This document shows positions 54,957-64,000 of a stretch of DNA of 64,000 bases, piece by piece. Source of the DNA: Incurvaria masculella (Eukaryota > Arthropoda > Insecta > Lepidoptera > Incurvariidae). The position numbers were made by a program, and so were the translations under genes. The stretch spans positions 1,309,501 through 1,373,500 of the forward strand of contig OX335659.1 in NCBI GenBank assembly GCA_946894095.1, given 5' to 3'. The notes under the pieces are model-generated. The model did not search any database. It was given only the letters and a program-made list of their open reading frames with translations, and was not told the DNA's origin. How positions within the stretch are numbered: position 1 is the first letter of the stretch; each line of letters opens with the position of its first letter.

Positions 54957-55636
54957 ATAATAATAATAATTGAGTTGTAAGCGTTGAGTACCTGGAGCGG
55001 CACAATCAAGTAGCCAAAATAGTTCATCAGCAACTTGCCTTTAAATACGGCCTCATAGACTCAGTGGTGCCATATTATAAATACAAACCGGAAGACGTGT
55101 TGGAGAAAGATGGCACTAAGCTCTATTGGGATCGACCAATACAAACCGATAAGACAATTAAGTGCAATAAGCCCGATATTGTATTGGTCGATCCCAAGTC
55201 TAACGAGATCTTCCTCGTAGACATAACACATGACGAAAACCTCGACAAGGCCGAAAATGAGAAACTTATGAAATGTTTAGACCTGGCCCACGAGGTTACC
55301 GCCATGTGGCGTGCACGGAAAACCACCATCGTGCCCATTGTTATGTCTACGAACGGCGTTGTCCCAAAGATTTTGGCCAAACACTTAGAAAAATTAGGTA
55401 TCGATATTGGGCTCCGATTCCAGATGCAGAAAGCGGTTCTACTCTCGAACACGAGAATCGTTCGGCGGTTTCTGTCTCTGTAGCTCGGAGCGGCCTTACA
55501 GGATTTGTCCCAGGTGGGACCTCCGTAAGGTTTTCCAGTTTTAGGTTTATATTTTTTAAGGCTTATTTATGTATTTTTGTATTAAATAATGTAAACCTAA
55601 AATTTTATAATAAATATATACTGTGAATAATAATAA
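54957..55636 (+). pseudogene. 5'-truncated R4/Dong-type LINE in a TAA microsatellite
   Basis: A frame open from 54974 to the TAG at 55481-55483 encodes about 169 residues with no upstream start, so it is the C-terminal end of a larger protein. Residues include EYLERHNQVAKIVHQQLA, YYKYKPEDVLE, then KPDIVLVDPKSNEIFLVDIT and RMQ/FQMQKAVLLSNTRIVRRF. KPD followed by (V/I)D is the motif order of the restriction-like endonuclease found after the reverse transcriptase in R2/R4-type non-LTR elements. The frame has no stops, so the copy is recent. Both flanks are TAA repeats (CATAATAATAATAATT at 54957-54970; GAATAATAATAAAAAT at 55625), matching the known target preference of Dong for TAA repeats. The reverse transcriptase is missing. 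Confidence 0.72.
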
Positions 55637-55682
55637 AAATCTTTATCGTACACCATTATAAAAACCGTTCACAAAAGGCGGG

Positions 55683-55815
55683 CCTAATAAGTATGTCTGT
55701 AGACGAAGCAAAATAAGTGTGCTGTGATCGTACCGTGTAACGCTCTATTATCTCTGCCTACCCCTCCGGGAACGCGGTGTGAATGTATGTATGCATGTCT
55801 TAAGTCTCTAGATCC
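55683..55815. repeat. Dispersed repeat fragment with CTCTGCCTACCCCTCCGGG
   Basis: CGCTCTATTATCTCTGCCTACCCCTCC-like sequence followed by a GTATGTATGCATG tail is paralogous to GGCTCTATCGTCCCTGCCTG... at 62594-62625. It resembles the 3' end of a retroposon. Confidence 0.4.
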
Positions 55816-55976
55816 TTGGAGCTGGGAATCAAGCTCAACGCGATCAGAAGATTTTGACACTCGCAAATAAATTAAAACGACAGTAATTACCTTTGAGGTA
55901 GGATCTTGACATTTGGAAGAAGCAAGGTCTCACAGCACAAGTAAATCTATGTTTATATCACATACAAAATATATTC

Positions 55977-56305
55977 GTCAGCCTCGGTAGCTGAGTGTGT
56001 GACGCCTTGCGAATCGATAAGCTGGGGAATCACCTCTGAGCGCGGTTAGGTTCTGGATGGGTGAACATTTTGAACCTTTAAGGCTAGCTGTGATTCGGAT
56101 TCCATGTAAAATTGTAGGTCTCCTTTCTTATTTACTTGGTGGTATCGTTAATCACGCCCAGGTTAGTACCATCACATTCATGGAACGATGGTCGAAGCGG
56201 CAATGAAAATGTCCGTGTTTTCCATCCAGTTCAATGTACCCGAGTAATATAAGGAAGGTCCTGGCATGGCACCTAGTTGCTATGTGGTGTGTTAGGCTCA
56301 AAAAA
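55977..56305 (+). repeat. SINE with 5S-like head type 2
   Basis: GTCAGCCTCGGTAGCTGAGT, GCGAATCGATAAGCTGGGGA, TTCTGGATGGGTGAACATT, then body to GGTCCTGGCATGGCACC; the tail is lost. Confidence 0.78.
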
Positions 56306-56666
56306 TCGATCTCAGATATAAAAGAAAGAACCCTTGGTTTTGGACTTGTTCTCTACGAGAGACCACAGGTGGTTTCTCGCTACGGGCGCCCACTTAGACT
56401 ATTTGGGCCGTTTTTCACGAGCACTTGGCCGATTTTGATCTTTACAACGTCGTTTGGTATGTAAAACAAGTGTGAAATAAATTGCCCGCTCCATCTTTAC
56501 AGTGTTGACTCATCTCCCGAGCTCAATAACTCGAAAATATTCGCATATTTTCTGAGAAATTCATCAGTGAATCATGTGGATAACTGGCGCGAGTTTTATT
56601 AGCCTGGCGCCTATGTGATCATCTGGCGTGCTTTTCTTGCGCGACGTTATTGTAATGAATATTCAT
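56306..56666. other. Unassigned stretch
   Basis: No gene or repeat supported. Confidence 0.3.
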
Positions 56667-56670
56667 TTAA

Positions 56671-57148
56671 GGTGCTAGGACTAGTCAACTAAACTCGCCA
56701 TACAAATGCACCTTTAAACAAATGTAATCATATGTAGTGAAATGCCTCAGTGAGTCCAAAAAGAACTTCAGACTGATAGTGTATTGTAACTACATTTGGA
56801 TTCCATCATTTATTTAAACAATAACAATAATAATAAAAATAACGATTTTTCACATTAGAAATTTGAAAGAAATATGATCTCTAGATATTAATAAAAATAG
56901 CATAGAGCATAAACAAATAATTCTATTTGCTTTTAGATTTCTATATTTAGTCAAAAAAGTTCGGAAATTGATACCTTTTTAATAATTTATTTTGTATGGA
57001 AAAACGAAACATACATTAACAAAAATAAAATGATCGCTAGACAAGGAATCACATACTGTAATAATTCAACGTGTATTCGTTAGACTTTGGTAGTTTACTT
57101 TGGGTGCCTCGTCAAACTTTGCGATTTAGCTAGTACCATTGCCTTGAT
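56671..57148 (-). mobile_element. TTAA-element B, copy 3, diverged
   Basis: TTAA at 56667-56670 and 57149-57152. Ends GGTGCTAGGACTAGTC and TTTAGCTAGTACCATTGCC. More divergent than the other three copies. Confidence 0.78.
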
Positions 57149-57152
57149 TTAA

Positions 57153-58034
57153 TATAGTAAGTTGTAATAAAGTTGTATACTATTAGATGGCGCCATAAAA
57201 ATAGAATTCCAACGAAGCCAAATCTGAAATTCCGCAAATGGTTGGGAGGCAACAACTATGGCAATATTTACTTATAGTTTATGCTAACACTTCAAAGTTC
57301 ATTACTTTTACTTTACAGTTTCTTAACAAGAAACTTTGTTTTGGCTAGACACCTACAGGGGGACCATTCAGGTAAGAGTGAGTTCGAATTCGTCGCTAAA
57401 TATCGACACACTTTTTTTAATAGTTCATGATTCCACACTTCTTGAAGATCATTTTAGTTTGGTAAAAAAAATGGTTTGTCCCAGACATTCGTTGGAAGTA
57501 TTAATGACCGTTTCGTTATTTAAATAATAATATATTTCCCAGGTATTTTTAGGTTAAGTCCTCAACTCTAGCTCATACAAAGTTTCTTGTTAACCATACA
57601 CAACTTTAAAGCAAGTTACTGTCAAGTAAACGTAATGCCCTCAGAACCCACTATAACCAGAATATCAAGAAGATGGCTACGTGTTCTCGTATGTCTCCGT
57701 CAATAAAACCGTCAGTCGTCGGACGTCGGTCGGAGTATCCGTTTAGGACGTTTCGAGCAAATTTCCTGTCGCGAGAATTCTCACCGCACCCACTCAGTCC
57801 CCTTTGATCCACACGAACTACGTTCATGAATACATCGACTACATATAGGGTTTTACTTTTCCCGGCACCATTTTGTCACTTTCCTGTGCCCAACAATATT
57901 TGTCAAAGGAAAATTCAACCAAAGTTTTTACTTCAAATAGAAAGGGAATAAATTTTTTTACTAAAATAAATTTGGGACCTGGATCACAGGGATTCCATGT
58001 AAAACAACACACACAGCCAATGTGTTGTGAAAAC
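57153..58034. other. Unassigned stretch
   Basis: The 63-codon frame at 57336-57527 has no recognised motif. GC-richer at 57640-57840 without a supported exon. Confidence 0.3.
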
Positions 58035-58140
58035 ATTAACTATCTACCTATTACGGTTCATGAGATACGGCCGGCTGATGGACGGATGGATGGATACCGA
58101 AGGCTTAGTAATAGGGTCCCGTTGGCACCGGTTGGGTATG
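58035..58140 (-). repeat. E element fragment, minus strand
   Basis: CTACCTATTACGGTTCATGA, GATGGACGGATGGATGG and AATAGGGTCCCGTTGGCACC. Its end GGTTGGGTATGG is joined directly to the LINE that follows. Confidence 0.75.
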
Positions 58141-58700
58141 GATAAACTCGAAGCTGGTGCAATTGTCTGGTCTCCGCACGAAGATCTCTATATCCTCATG
58201 CTGGAGAAAAAATTCAAAAACGTTTTTTACGATTTTTATATTTTAAATTTCATGGTTACTATCCTTACCTTTATCCAACAGCATTTTTGCTCGGAATGTT
58301 GGGGTTCAACACTCTTGAACTTCGGAGGTCCCGAGCACTAATGCTGTTTGCTAAGAAGGTTCTGATGGGAAACGTAGACTCTCCAGCGCTTCTAGAACTG
58401 ATAACAGCTTTAAATGTCCCTTGTAATTTAAATATACTGCGGGGACCGCGTCTGTTTGCCGAACCTATGACGCGCACTCGCTCGCACTACTGCTCACCTA
58501 TCCGCCTCGTCCGAAGACTTTTAAACGCAATGCTCTGGTCAACACCTGAATGCGATGTTCTAGTGATAGAAGAATGTTTGAGCGAGCCTGAATGAGATTT
58601 TTGGAAGGGAATAGGTAATAATTTTGTTCATTTTCTTTACTTTCTTTGTTTTTTGTAAAGTATTATGTATACATATAATAATAGATAAATAAATAAATGG
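58138..58700 (+). pseudogene. 5'-truncated Jockey/CR1-like LINE C-terminus
   Basis: The first segment (frame of 58027) reads KLEAGAIVWSPHEDLYILML, then the frame shifts near 58210-58225 within an A-rich run. The continuation (58287 frame) includes LGFNTLELRRSRALMLFAKK, GNVDSPALLELI, RLFAEPMTRTRSHYCSP and DVLVIEECLSE, ending at a TGA at 58593-58595. LE..(A/S).VW.P, then LRR...F..K...G.(I/V)DSP.LL is the thumb and tail pattern of reverse transcriptases in Jockey-, I- and CR1-like LINEs. The 3' end is an A-rich tail with ATAAATAAATAAAT near 58685. The frameshift and missing catalytic part make it a dead fragment. Confidence 0.68.
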
Positions 58701-59007
58701 AACTCTAAAAATAAAAGTATCGGATACAGATAGCTTTGTGATAACAATGCACATGCGGTCGTTTTCACCAGTATATTTAGTATTGATGTTGAAGCAGAAG
58801 AACATGAATCAAATAAAGAAAGCAATACAAATAACAGTTTTTTTTTTTTTTTTTTAATCTAATTTTTTTTTTGGAGCTTGGGTACACATAGTGACCATGT
58901 CAGCTCCGTTGGGTCTATCTTAATTGACTATGTCCTTCTACTTAGTAAACTGTTTACAAAAATATACAATTGTATGGACAGTTAATAAGTATAGTGCAAC
59001 GCTGGCC
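58701..59007. other. Unassigned stretch with a poly-T run
   Basis: Poly-T at 58835-58876; nothing else recognised. Confidence 0.3.
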
Positions 59008-59011
59008 TTAA

Positions 59012-59482
59012 GGCCCTGGTACTAGCCAAATCGCAAAGTTAGACGAGGCACCCCAAGTTAACTAACTAAGTCTGACGATTATAAGTGTCATTCTTACAAT
59101 ATATGATTCCTTGTCTAGGAATCAACCTATTTTCGTTAATGTATGTTTCCTTTTTCTATACAAAATACATTGCGGAAACGGTGTCCATTTCCGAACTTTT
59201 TTGACTAAATGTAGAAATCTAAAAGCAAATGGAATTTTATGTTTATGCATATATGCTGTTTTTGCTTATACCTAGAAATCGAATTACTTTCAGATTTCTA
59301 ATGAGAAAAATGAACTTTTTTATTTTTATTATTATTCAAATAAATGATGGAATAAAAAAATATTAACAAACCATTATCAGTCTGGAGTTCTATTTGGATT
59401 TGCTGTAGCGTTTCACTACATATTATTACATTTGTTAAAATGTGCATTTGTATGGCGCGAGTAGTTGGCTAGTCCTAGCGCT
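59012..59482 (+). mobile_element. TTAA-element B, copy 4
   Basis: TTAA at 59008-59011 and 59483-59486. Starts GGCCCTGGTACTAGCC and ends GGCTAGTCCTAGCGCT; very close to copies 1 and 2. Confidence 0.9.
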
Positions 59483-59577
59483 TTAAACCTAGAAGCAAAC
59501 ATTTTGAGAGGAAATAAACTATGTATTAGAAATCCTCTGCAGTCTTTTCACTTGCATATACATTAGTTATTTTTACA

Positions 59578-59812
59578 GCGTGTTGCTTTTCGAAGGCAGC
59601 CAAACCCATTTGAATTCGTCTCTCGACCTCCTTAGTCAGTCTTTGTCGCCGCATAATTTGGCCGAAATATACTTACTCTTCAACCTGGTCGATCACTTCT
59701 CCGTCGATAACGATTTGTGCTCCCGTCATAACTTCGGTCGCCATGACCTTTGTTTTGTCCCGGTTTGTCTTCAGACATATCTTTTCCGATGCTTTATAAA
59801 GGTCTTTACTTT
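59578..59812 (-). pseudogene. RTE-type reverse transcriptase fragment
   Basis: On the minus strand the frame reads CLKTNRDKTKVMATEV, IDGEVIDQVEE, then an in-frame TAA where a tyrosine codon is expected, then VYFGQIMRRQRLTKEVERRI and GLAAFEKQ. K(T)N..KTK(V/I)M followed by (V/E)(E/D).(Y)(V/I)Y(L/F)GQ and E...RI..G.AAF is the region after the catalytic FADD box in RTE-clade polymerases. Both ends are truncated and the catalytic residues themselves are missing. It represents a different part of an RTE element from the three tails at 664, 2083 and 6525. Confidence 0.72.
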
Positions 59813-59835
59813 ACTCAACTATAAAATAAAATCAT

Positions 59836-59903
59836 CTGAAAAAATTGAGTCATCAAGCCATGCTTGTTCCATGAAGATTTAATCAATTTGGTTTTTGTTT
59901 GAT
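59836..59903 (+). repeat. Scrap of element A interior
   Basis: TTGAGTCATCAAGCCATGCT...TCAATTTGGTTTTTGTTTGA resembles the middle of element A without its ends. Confidence 0.5.
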
Positions 59904-59904
59904 T

Positions 59905-59966
59905 ATTCTTGTACGATGGCACGGAACCCTTTGTGTGCAAGTCCGACTCGCACTTGGCCGGTTGTT
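59905..59966 (+). repeat. E element, right end only
   Basis: GATGGCACGGAACCCTTTGT and GTCCGACTCGCACTTGGCCG. Confidence 0.8.
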
Positions 59967-60135
59967 CCCACCACTGTTTTACCCATAGAAGCATGCTAGG
60001 TCTATGGTTTTACCATTCAAATAAAACTCGATTCGATGTATTCCCATAAAACAAAATGGCGGTCCTTCCATAGCACCACAACACCAATCACGTTAGCCAT
60101 TTATGTCTGTTCACGCAAAATGATTATATTTCCTG

Positions 60136-60445
60136 CCTTTTTAGGGTTCCGTACCCAAAGGGTGAAAACGGAACCATATTACTAAGCCTCCGCCGTCCGT
60201 CCGTCCGTCCGTCCGTCCGTCCGTCTGTCACAGGGCTGTATCTCATGAACCGTAACAGGTAGGAAGCTGACATTTTCACAGATTATGTATTTATTTTGCC
60301 GCTATAACAACATACAAGGTAACATTATAAAATAATAATAATTAGACCCCCCCCATACAAAAAAGGTGTATTTTTTTTTTAAATCTTGTGCGATGGTATG
60401 GAACCCTTCGTGTGCGAGTCCGACTCGCACTTGGCCGGTTTTTTC
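60136..60445 (+). repeat. E element, full-length
   Basis: TTTTTAGGGTTCCGTACCCA, six TCCG/TCCG-like units, GCCGCTATAACAACATACAA, then GAGTCCGACTCGCACTTGGC and poly-T, which ends 7 bp before the TTAA of element A. Confidence 0.9.
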
Positions 60446-60452
60446 TATTTAA

Positions 60453-60995
60453 GGTGGCCCAACCCGCTCATCTCCCCATACAAAAGGGGAAAGAAGATCA
60501 CGCCCATATTTCTTGTCAGAGATCCAAATTTTTTCTCAAAATATCTTTAATTGATCGAACTAGATGTCTGATGACCATTGGAATTGTAAAATTGTGTTTG
60601 GTTTCTAAGTTAATAAGGTTCGAAAGTTCGAATTTTTCGCGCGTTTTATACAATAACTTTGGAGGTGGATTACGCAATGATAAAGTAAGAACATCTTGAA
60701 AAGATTAGTCATCAGACATAGCTTATTTAATCAAGATTTATAATCGATTTGGTTTTTGTTAGATTTTTGACTACAGTGGTCGTGGTTTACTTTTAGCTAT
60801 AAGTCGTTTTGAAATCAAAATTTTCGTTAATCTTACCAAATCATACACTATGCACATTGTCTTTTTTGTGGACATGTTGCATCTTCCTCATCACGGAGCC
60901 TGTCTTATTCTTTGAAACAGAGAAGGTCCCAGAGCGCAACAGCACAGTTTTGTACCGTGCCCGCAAATGAGTTAGGCCCGCCGGGTTGGGCCACC
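60453..60995 (+). mobile_element. TTAA-element A, copy 7 (best preserved)
   Basis: TTAA at 60449-60452 and 60996-60999. Terminal repeat GGTGGCCCAACCCG is perfectly inverted as CGGGTTGGGCCACC. 543 bp; a good reference copy. Confidence 0.92.
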
Positions 60996-61084
60996 TTAAA
61001 CATACATCCGCTGAAGGTTTTCAATTTATTTATGATCGCTTTATTACTTACTATGCTTATTCACGTGAATATTAATTGATGGTT

Positions 61085-61200
61085 CCAATGCACGTTCGTG
61101 TTCCGCCCGAGGAGCATGTTGAGCTTGTTCCGAGTCGTTCCGGGAATCGAGCTCCCGGGCGGGCCGCTCATGATCTGGTGGCGCGGGATTACGGCCTATT
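61085..61200 (-). other. GC-rich candidate exon
   Basis: An island of very high GC in AT-rich DNA. On the minus strand an AG precedes GCCGTAATCCCGCGCC (61195 downward), and one frame reads HQIMSGPPGSSIPGTTRNKL with about 30 of 34 third positions G/C. The plus strand is open too with similar GC3, so composition alone may explain this. The donor is not convincing and no family is recognised. Confidence 0.22.
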
Positions 61201-61469
61201 TACATGTTCATTTGTTTTGGGGTACAGTCAGTTGGTGGTTGTGCTTGAATAAGTATAAATTTCATTTAATATTTCAAGTCTTGTTTTTGTTTGCTGTATC
61301 ACACAAAATGAGCATAATATGTGTTACACAGTGAGTGCTCAGTTAATACAAAAGTAAATAATCAATTATTGGTGAAAACGTGGCATCACCTTTGTCTAAA
61401 TGATTAATAATCTGAGAAATGTTTTGAATGGAAACTTCTTTGTTAGCGGGTCTTAAATTCAGATACAAT

Positions 61470-61665
61470 TCAATGGGAGTGTGTTACCCTGTCTTTGAAG
61501 GCATCCACGTTATGAGAAAGTGGGAACACACGGGCCGGTAGTCGATTCCACAATCTGCAGTGCACTATATTTGTGTTCTCAACAAATGTATGTCTACGAA
61601 AATTGGTAAATTTTCTGCACATTATTCGAATGCGGTAAGATGGAAGGGGAGGAATAAGGCCATTC
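61470..61665 (-). pseudogene. LINE C-terminal fragment (LWNRLP motif)
   Basis: The minus-strand frame ends at TGA (61472-61470) and includes PPLPSYRIRIMCRKF, VENTNIVHCRLWNRLPARVF and LSHNVDAFKDRV. The (R)LWN.LP..VFP..(Y/H)(D/N)...FK.RV pattern is the extreme C-terminus of many Jockey/R1-like insect LINE polyproteins. Only about 60 codons survive and no polymerase motif is present. It is not the same family as 58138-58700, which lacks this motif. Confidence 0.62.
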
Positions 61666-61673
61666 CCTCAGAG

Positions 61674-61716
61674 CAACGACCGTAGTAGTAAATAATATAT
61701 ACTACTACGGTCGTTG
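61674..61716. repeat. Perfect 17-bp hairpin
   Basis: CAACGACCGTAGTAGTA (61674-61690) is exactly inverted as TACTACTACGGTCGTTG (61700-61716), loop AATAATATA. It sits next to the LINE fragment and may be part of it or of another insertion. Confidence 0.85.
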
Positions 61717-61720
61717 AGAT

Positions 61721-62639
61721 TTATGAGGTCGTTATTTAAAATAGGCTTAGAGATCCTGATTCGCATCTATGTTTCAGGTGTCAGCGACTGCAGATTATCC
61801 GTGAGCGTGTGGTCCAAAATTTTACATTGAACCATAAAACACTCTAGGAGTGACGAAACCATGACTCATGGACTGCGGGTTTGAAATTTAAGGGTCCATA
61901 GAAACAGAGAATACAAAAATCTAAAATGGAAGTGATATATTGTTTCTCACTATACCTATGCCGATGCAGCAACGACAAGCGACAAGCGACAAGACAAATC
62001 ATTAGTCATACTTGTCGCGCGGCACTGTTCACTCAACACAAAGCAATTATATTCGAACCAACAACACCGTCCGAGATAGCATATGCATTTGCTCTGGAAT
62101 CATGCGATTCCAATGTACTCCATATGTAGGTGACTCTATGCAATAAAATGAACGTATCGAATGCTACGAATTACCGTAATTATGTGAGCATCATTATTTG
62201 ATTGTTAATTCGTTTTTACGATTCGCAAAAAAAAAACATTGTTATCAACCTCAATTATCTCGAATAATAAATTTCTTAGTTAGGCGATTTATTCTATTAT
62301 TTCTTTCATTAATTAATATTGATGTAGATAACGTTTTCAAATTAAAGTCGTCCTGCAGGTCGGTGTAAAACTTTTGCTCGATTACAATGAAAATAGGTTT
62401 TCTTTATGGAATGGGACCTTTCTGAGATGCTAATTCAGCCGTATATAAACCCAGAATAATTTCAATGCTTATCTTCGCTCGAATTTCTTAACTGAACTTA
62501 AAGAACTTGCCATGATCGCAGGTCAAGTGACTGGTGAAGATGAAATTCGTGGCCCCCGGAATGTCTGTATGCCTGTTGAAGAATAACGCATGGGGCTCTA
62601 TCGTCCCTGCCTGCCCCTCCGGAGAAAAGGTCGGATGTT
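61721..62639. other. Unassigned stretch
   Basis: The 67-codon frame at 61926-62129 shows no motif. A repeat scrap (CCCTGCCTGCCCCTCCGG) is at 62606. TATATAAACCC at 62441 is TATA-like but unsupported. Confidence 0.3.
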
Positions 62640-62790
62640 AATTTATTTTTAATTTCATTTCATTTATTTTTTTAACTTCTGGTAGTCAAACTACACTAAG
62701 TCATGTCACTAATTGATTGATCCGCGGATTCGATTAATTCAGTGAAGAAGAACCTGCAAAGAAACTTCACTGGTCTACAAGTTATGTTTT
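62640..62790 (+). repeat. Repeat K, copy 3 (carries the empty MITE site)
   Basis: CATTTCATTTATTTTTTTAA, GGTAGTCAAACTACACTAAG, GATCCGCGGATTCGATTAA, GCAAAGAAACTTCACTGG. It is uninterrupted at the point where the MITE sits in the 28198-28500 copy. Confidence 0.75.
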
Positions 62791-63346
62791 TGTCTTTTTT
62801 TTCGTACACATAAATAATATAACACAATAATCATTGTATACCTAAATGCTATTGCCAACATTGATAGAACGGTCTTAGGCAAAGAACTAAGAATTACGAG
62901 GAAACAAGAAACCACAATGTGAAAAGTCTTAAATTATAAATTACTTAACCTTGTAACCTAATAATTTTGCATATTGAGTATTTATTGCGATTGCAATAAA
63001 GGTAACAATATTGCTTACACATAACCAACATACATTCTAACTTATACATTACAGTACGACAAACAAAACCCTTGAAACCTACTCATTTAAATGGAAATAA
63101 TTTTGGAGCGATTTCTATTCTCGTATTAGTCCACGTTCGCGAGTGTTTTGAGCGAACTAGTGAATACAAGCGATCCATTGTCATGAAAATGTTTTCCATG
63201 AGACTCAATGGGATGCTGCCTTGTTTGAATAACTACCAATTTCGGCTTAGGCTACACTAAAGGAATATTTTCCGTGAGTTTGCCGTATTTTTTTACTTTT
63301 TTTTTTTTTTATTACCTTATTAATTTAAGGTTAATATCATGAATTT
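62791..63346. other. Unassigned stretch
   Basis: The frame at 63072-63260 (62 codons) has no recognised motif. Confidence 0.3.
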
Positions 63347-63735
63347 GTCAGCCTCAATAGCCCAGTGGCGCGACACTTCGGCGATCGCTCTCCGAAGTTA
63401 AGCAATGCTGGGTCCGGTCTGGTTTCGGATGGGTGACCATTCGACCGTTGAAAGAGGCTGGCCGTGGTTCGGATTCCACGTTAAACTGTAGGTCCCCTTC
63501 CTTACTTACTAGGTGGTAGGGTTTATCCCGCCCGGGTTGGTACCATCGCATTGGATGGTCGAAGCGGCAATGAAAATTGTCCGTGTTTTCCATCCAGTTC
63601 AATGTAGCCGTGCAATATAAGGAAGGTCCTGGCATGGCACCTAGTTCCCATGTGGTGTGTTGGGCTAATACCATGACAGAAGGTGTGGTATTAGCCATCC
63701 GCATGTCCAGTCACATAAAAAAAAAAACATATCAG
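63347..63735 (+). repeat. SINE with 5S-like head type 1, full-length
   Basis: GTCAGCCTCAATAGCCCAGT, CTCTCCGAAGTTAAGCAATG, GGATGGGTGACCATTCGACC, the shared body, GGTATTAGCCATCCGCATG and poly-A. The best-preserved type 1 copy. Confidence 0.88.
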
Positions 63736-63899
63736 ATTTAACTTTCTTAGGACTGTAACATCGACATTTAAGGAGGTTTTTTTTTATTTTTTTATTTACG
63801 TGTTACTGCCATTCAGTATTGTTTAAGGACACAAATAATAATACAAAAAAAAATACATGTGTATAAAAAGTTAATATTGTTTCTTAATGTTGAGTTGCA

Positions 63900-63990
63900 A
63901 AGTGGCGCTAATGGAGCCCAACACAATACATGGGAAATAGGTGACATGCCAGTACTTTCCTTATATGGCGCATCATGGAACTGGATGGGA
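63900..63990 (-). repeat. SINE body fragment cut by the window end
   Basis: GCCCAACACAATACATGGGA, GTGACATGCCAGTACTTTCC and GGAACTGGATGGGAA in minus-strand SINE order. Confidence 0.55.
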
Positions 63991-64000
63991 AGGGGGGGGG

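Noticed and set aside
60388..60699. 103-codon ORF with KVAQPAHLPIQKGKEDHAH
   Set aside because: The same string appears in every copy of element A (for example 36023-36259 and 50856-51140). It is a translation of a non-coding element end, with shifting frames and stops.
63992..64000. G-run at the window edge as a biological feature
   Set aside because: It breaks the SINE sequence abruptly and may be an assembly artefact or contig edge; it cannot be judged from this window.

Overview
The window is eukaryotic, AT-rich, repeat-dense DNA, almost certainly from a moth or butterfly (Lepidoptera). Supporting marks are interstitial (TTAGG)n arrays (the insect telomere unit), a truncated R4/Dong-type retrotransposon fragment sitting in a TAA microsatellite, a Helitron with the expected TC...CTAG|T ends, and several short repeats of lepidopteran character, including one whose terminus reads CCGGCCAAGTGCGAGTCGGA. 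There are no bacterial operons, no CRISPR array, and no complete long protein-coding gene. The window reads as intronic or intergenic DNA.

Real gene content is small. The best-supported host exon is a 127-bp minus-strand exon at 2474-2600. It encodes the front half of an immunoglobulin domain resembling the first Ig domain of insect Sidestep-family receptors and has good splice signals. Much of the window to its right could be the long 5' intron of that gene. Weaker candidate exons with matching acceptor and donor sites lie at 23522-23569, 25577-25660, 35212-35275, 41613-41707 and 61085-61200. GC-rich islands at 7661-7935, 26985-27240, 31421-31700, 32741-33110, 33791-34015, 35400-35640 and 53831-54240 are possible promoters, first exons or conserved elements, but nothing in them is identified.

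Transposable elements dominate. LINE debris: three 5'-truncated RTE-type 3' ends with intact target-site duplications (664-1125, 2083-2416, 6525-6719), an RTE reverse-transcriptase fragment (59578-59812), an R4/Dong C-terminus (54971-55627), and two Jockey/R1/CR1-like C-termini (58138-58700, 61470-61665). Short DNA elements: four distinct families use TTAA sites and are called A (about 540 bp, eight copies), B (about 470 bp, four copies), C (about 160 bp, two copies) and D (362 bp, one copy). There are also a Helitron, several hairpin (foldback) elements, and a MITE with a 4-bp TTAG duplication. A family of about 300 bp, called E, has some 16 copies carrying a TCCG microsatellite. A SINE superfamily occurs more than 20 times with one shared body but three different heads: two 5S-rRNA-like and one tRNA-like.

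Layout: 1-7 kb holds RTE copies, the Ig exon, one A copy and SINEs. 7-20 kb holds hairpin elements, E copies and the Helitron. 21-23 kb is an 84-bp minisatellite of about 24 units, open in frame on both strands. 23-30 kb holds E copies, SINEs and nested MITEs. 30.2-31.3 kb is a C element split at its own TTAA by B and A lying side by side. 35-39 kb holds an A copy, a mosaic of six SINE pieces and a palindromic tandem. 44-52 kb holds two foldback elements with TTAGG arrays in the loop and a cluster of TTAA elements. 52-64 kb holds LINE tails, E, B and A copies and SINEs. Boundaries of repeats are exact where a target duplication is quoted and approximate elsewhere; relationships were read by eye, without alignment software.
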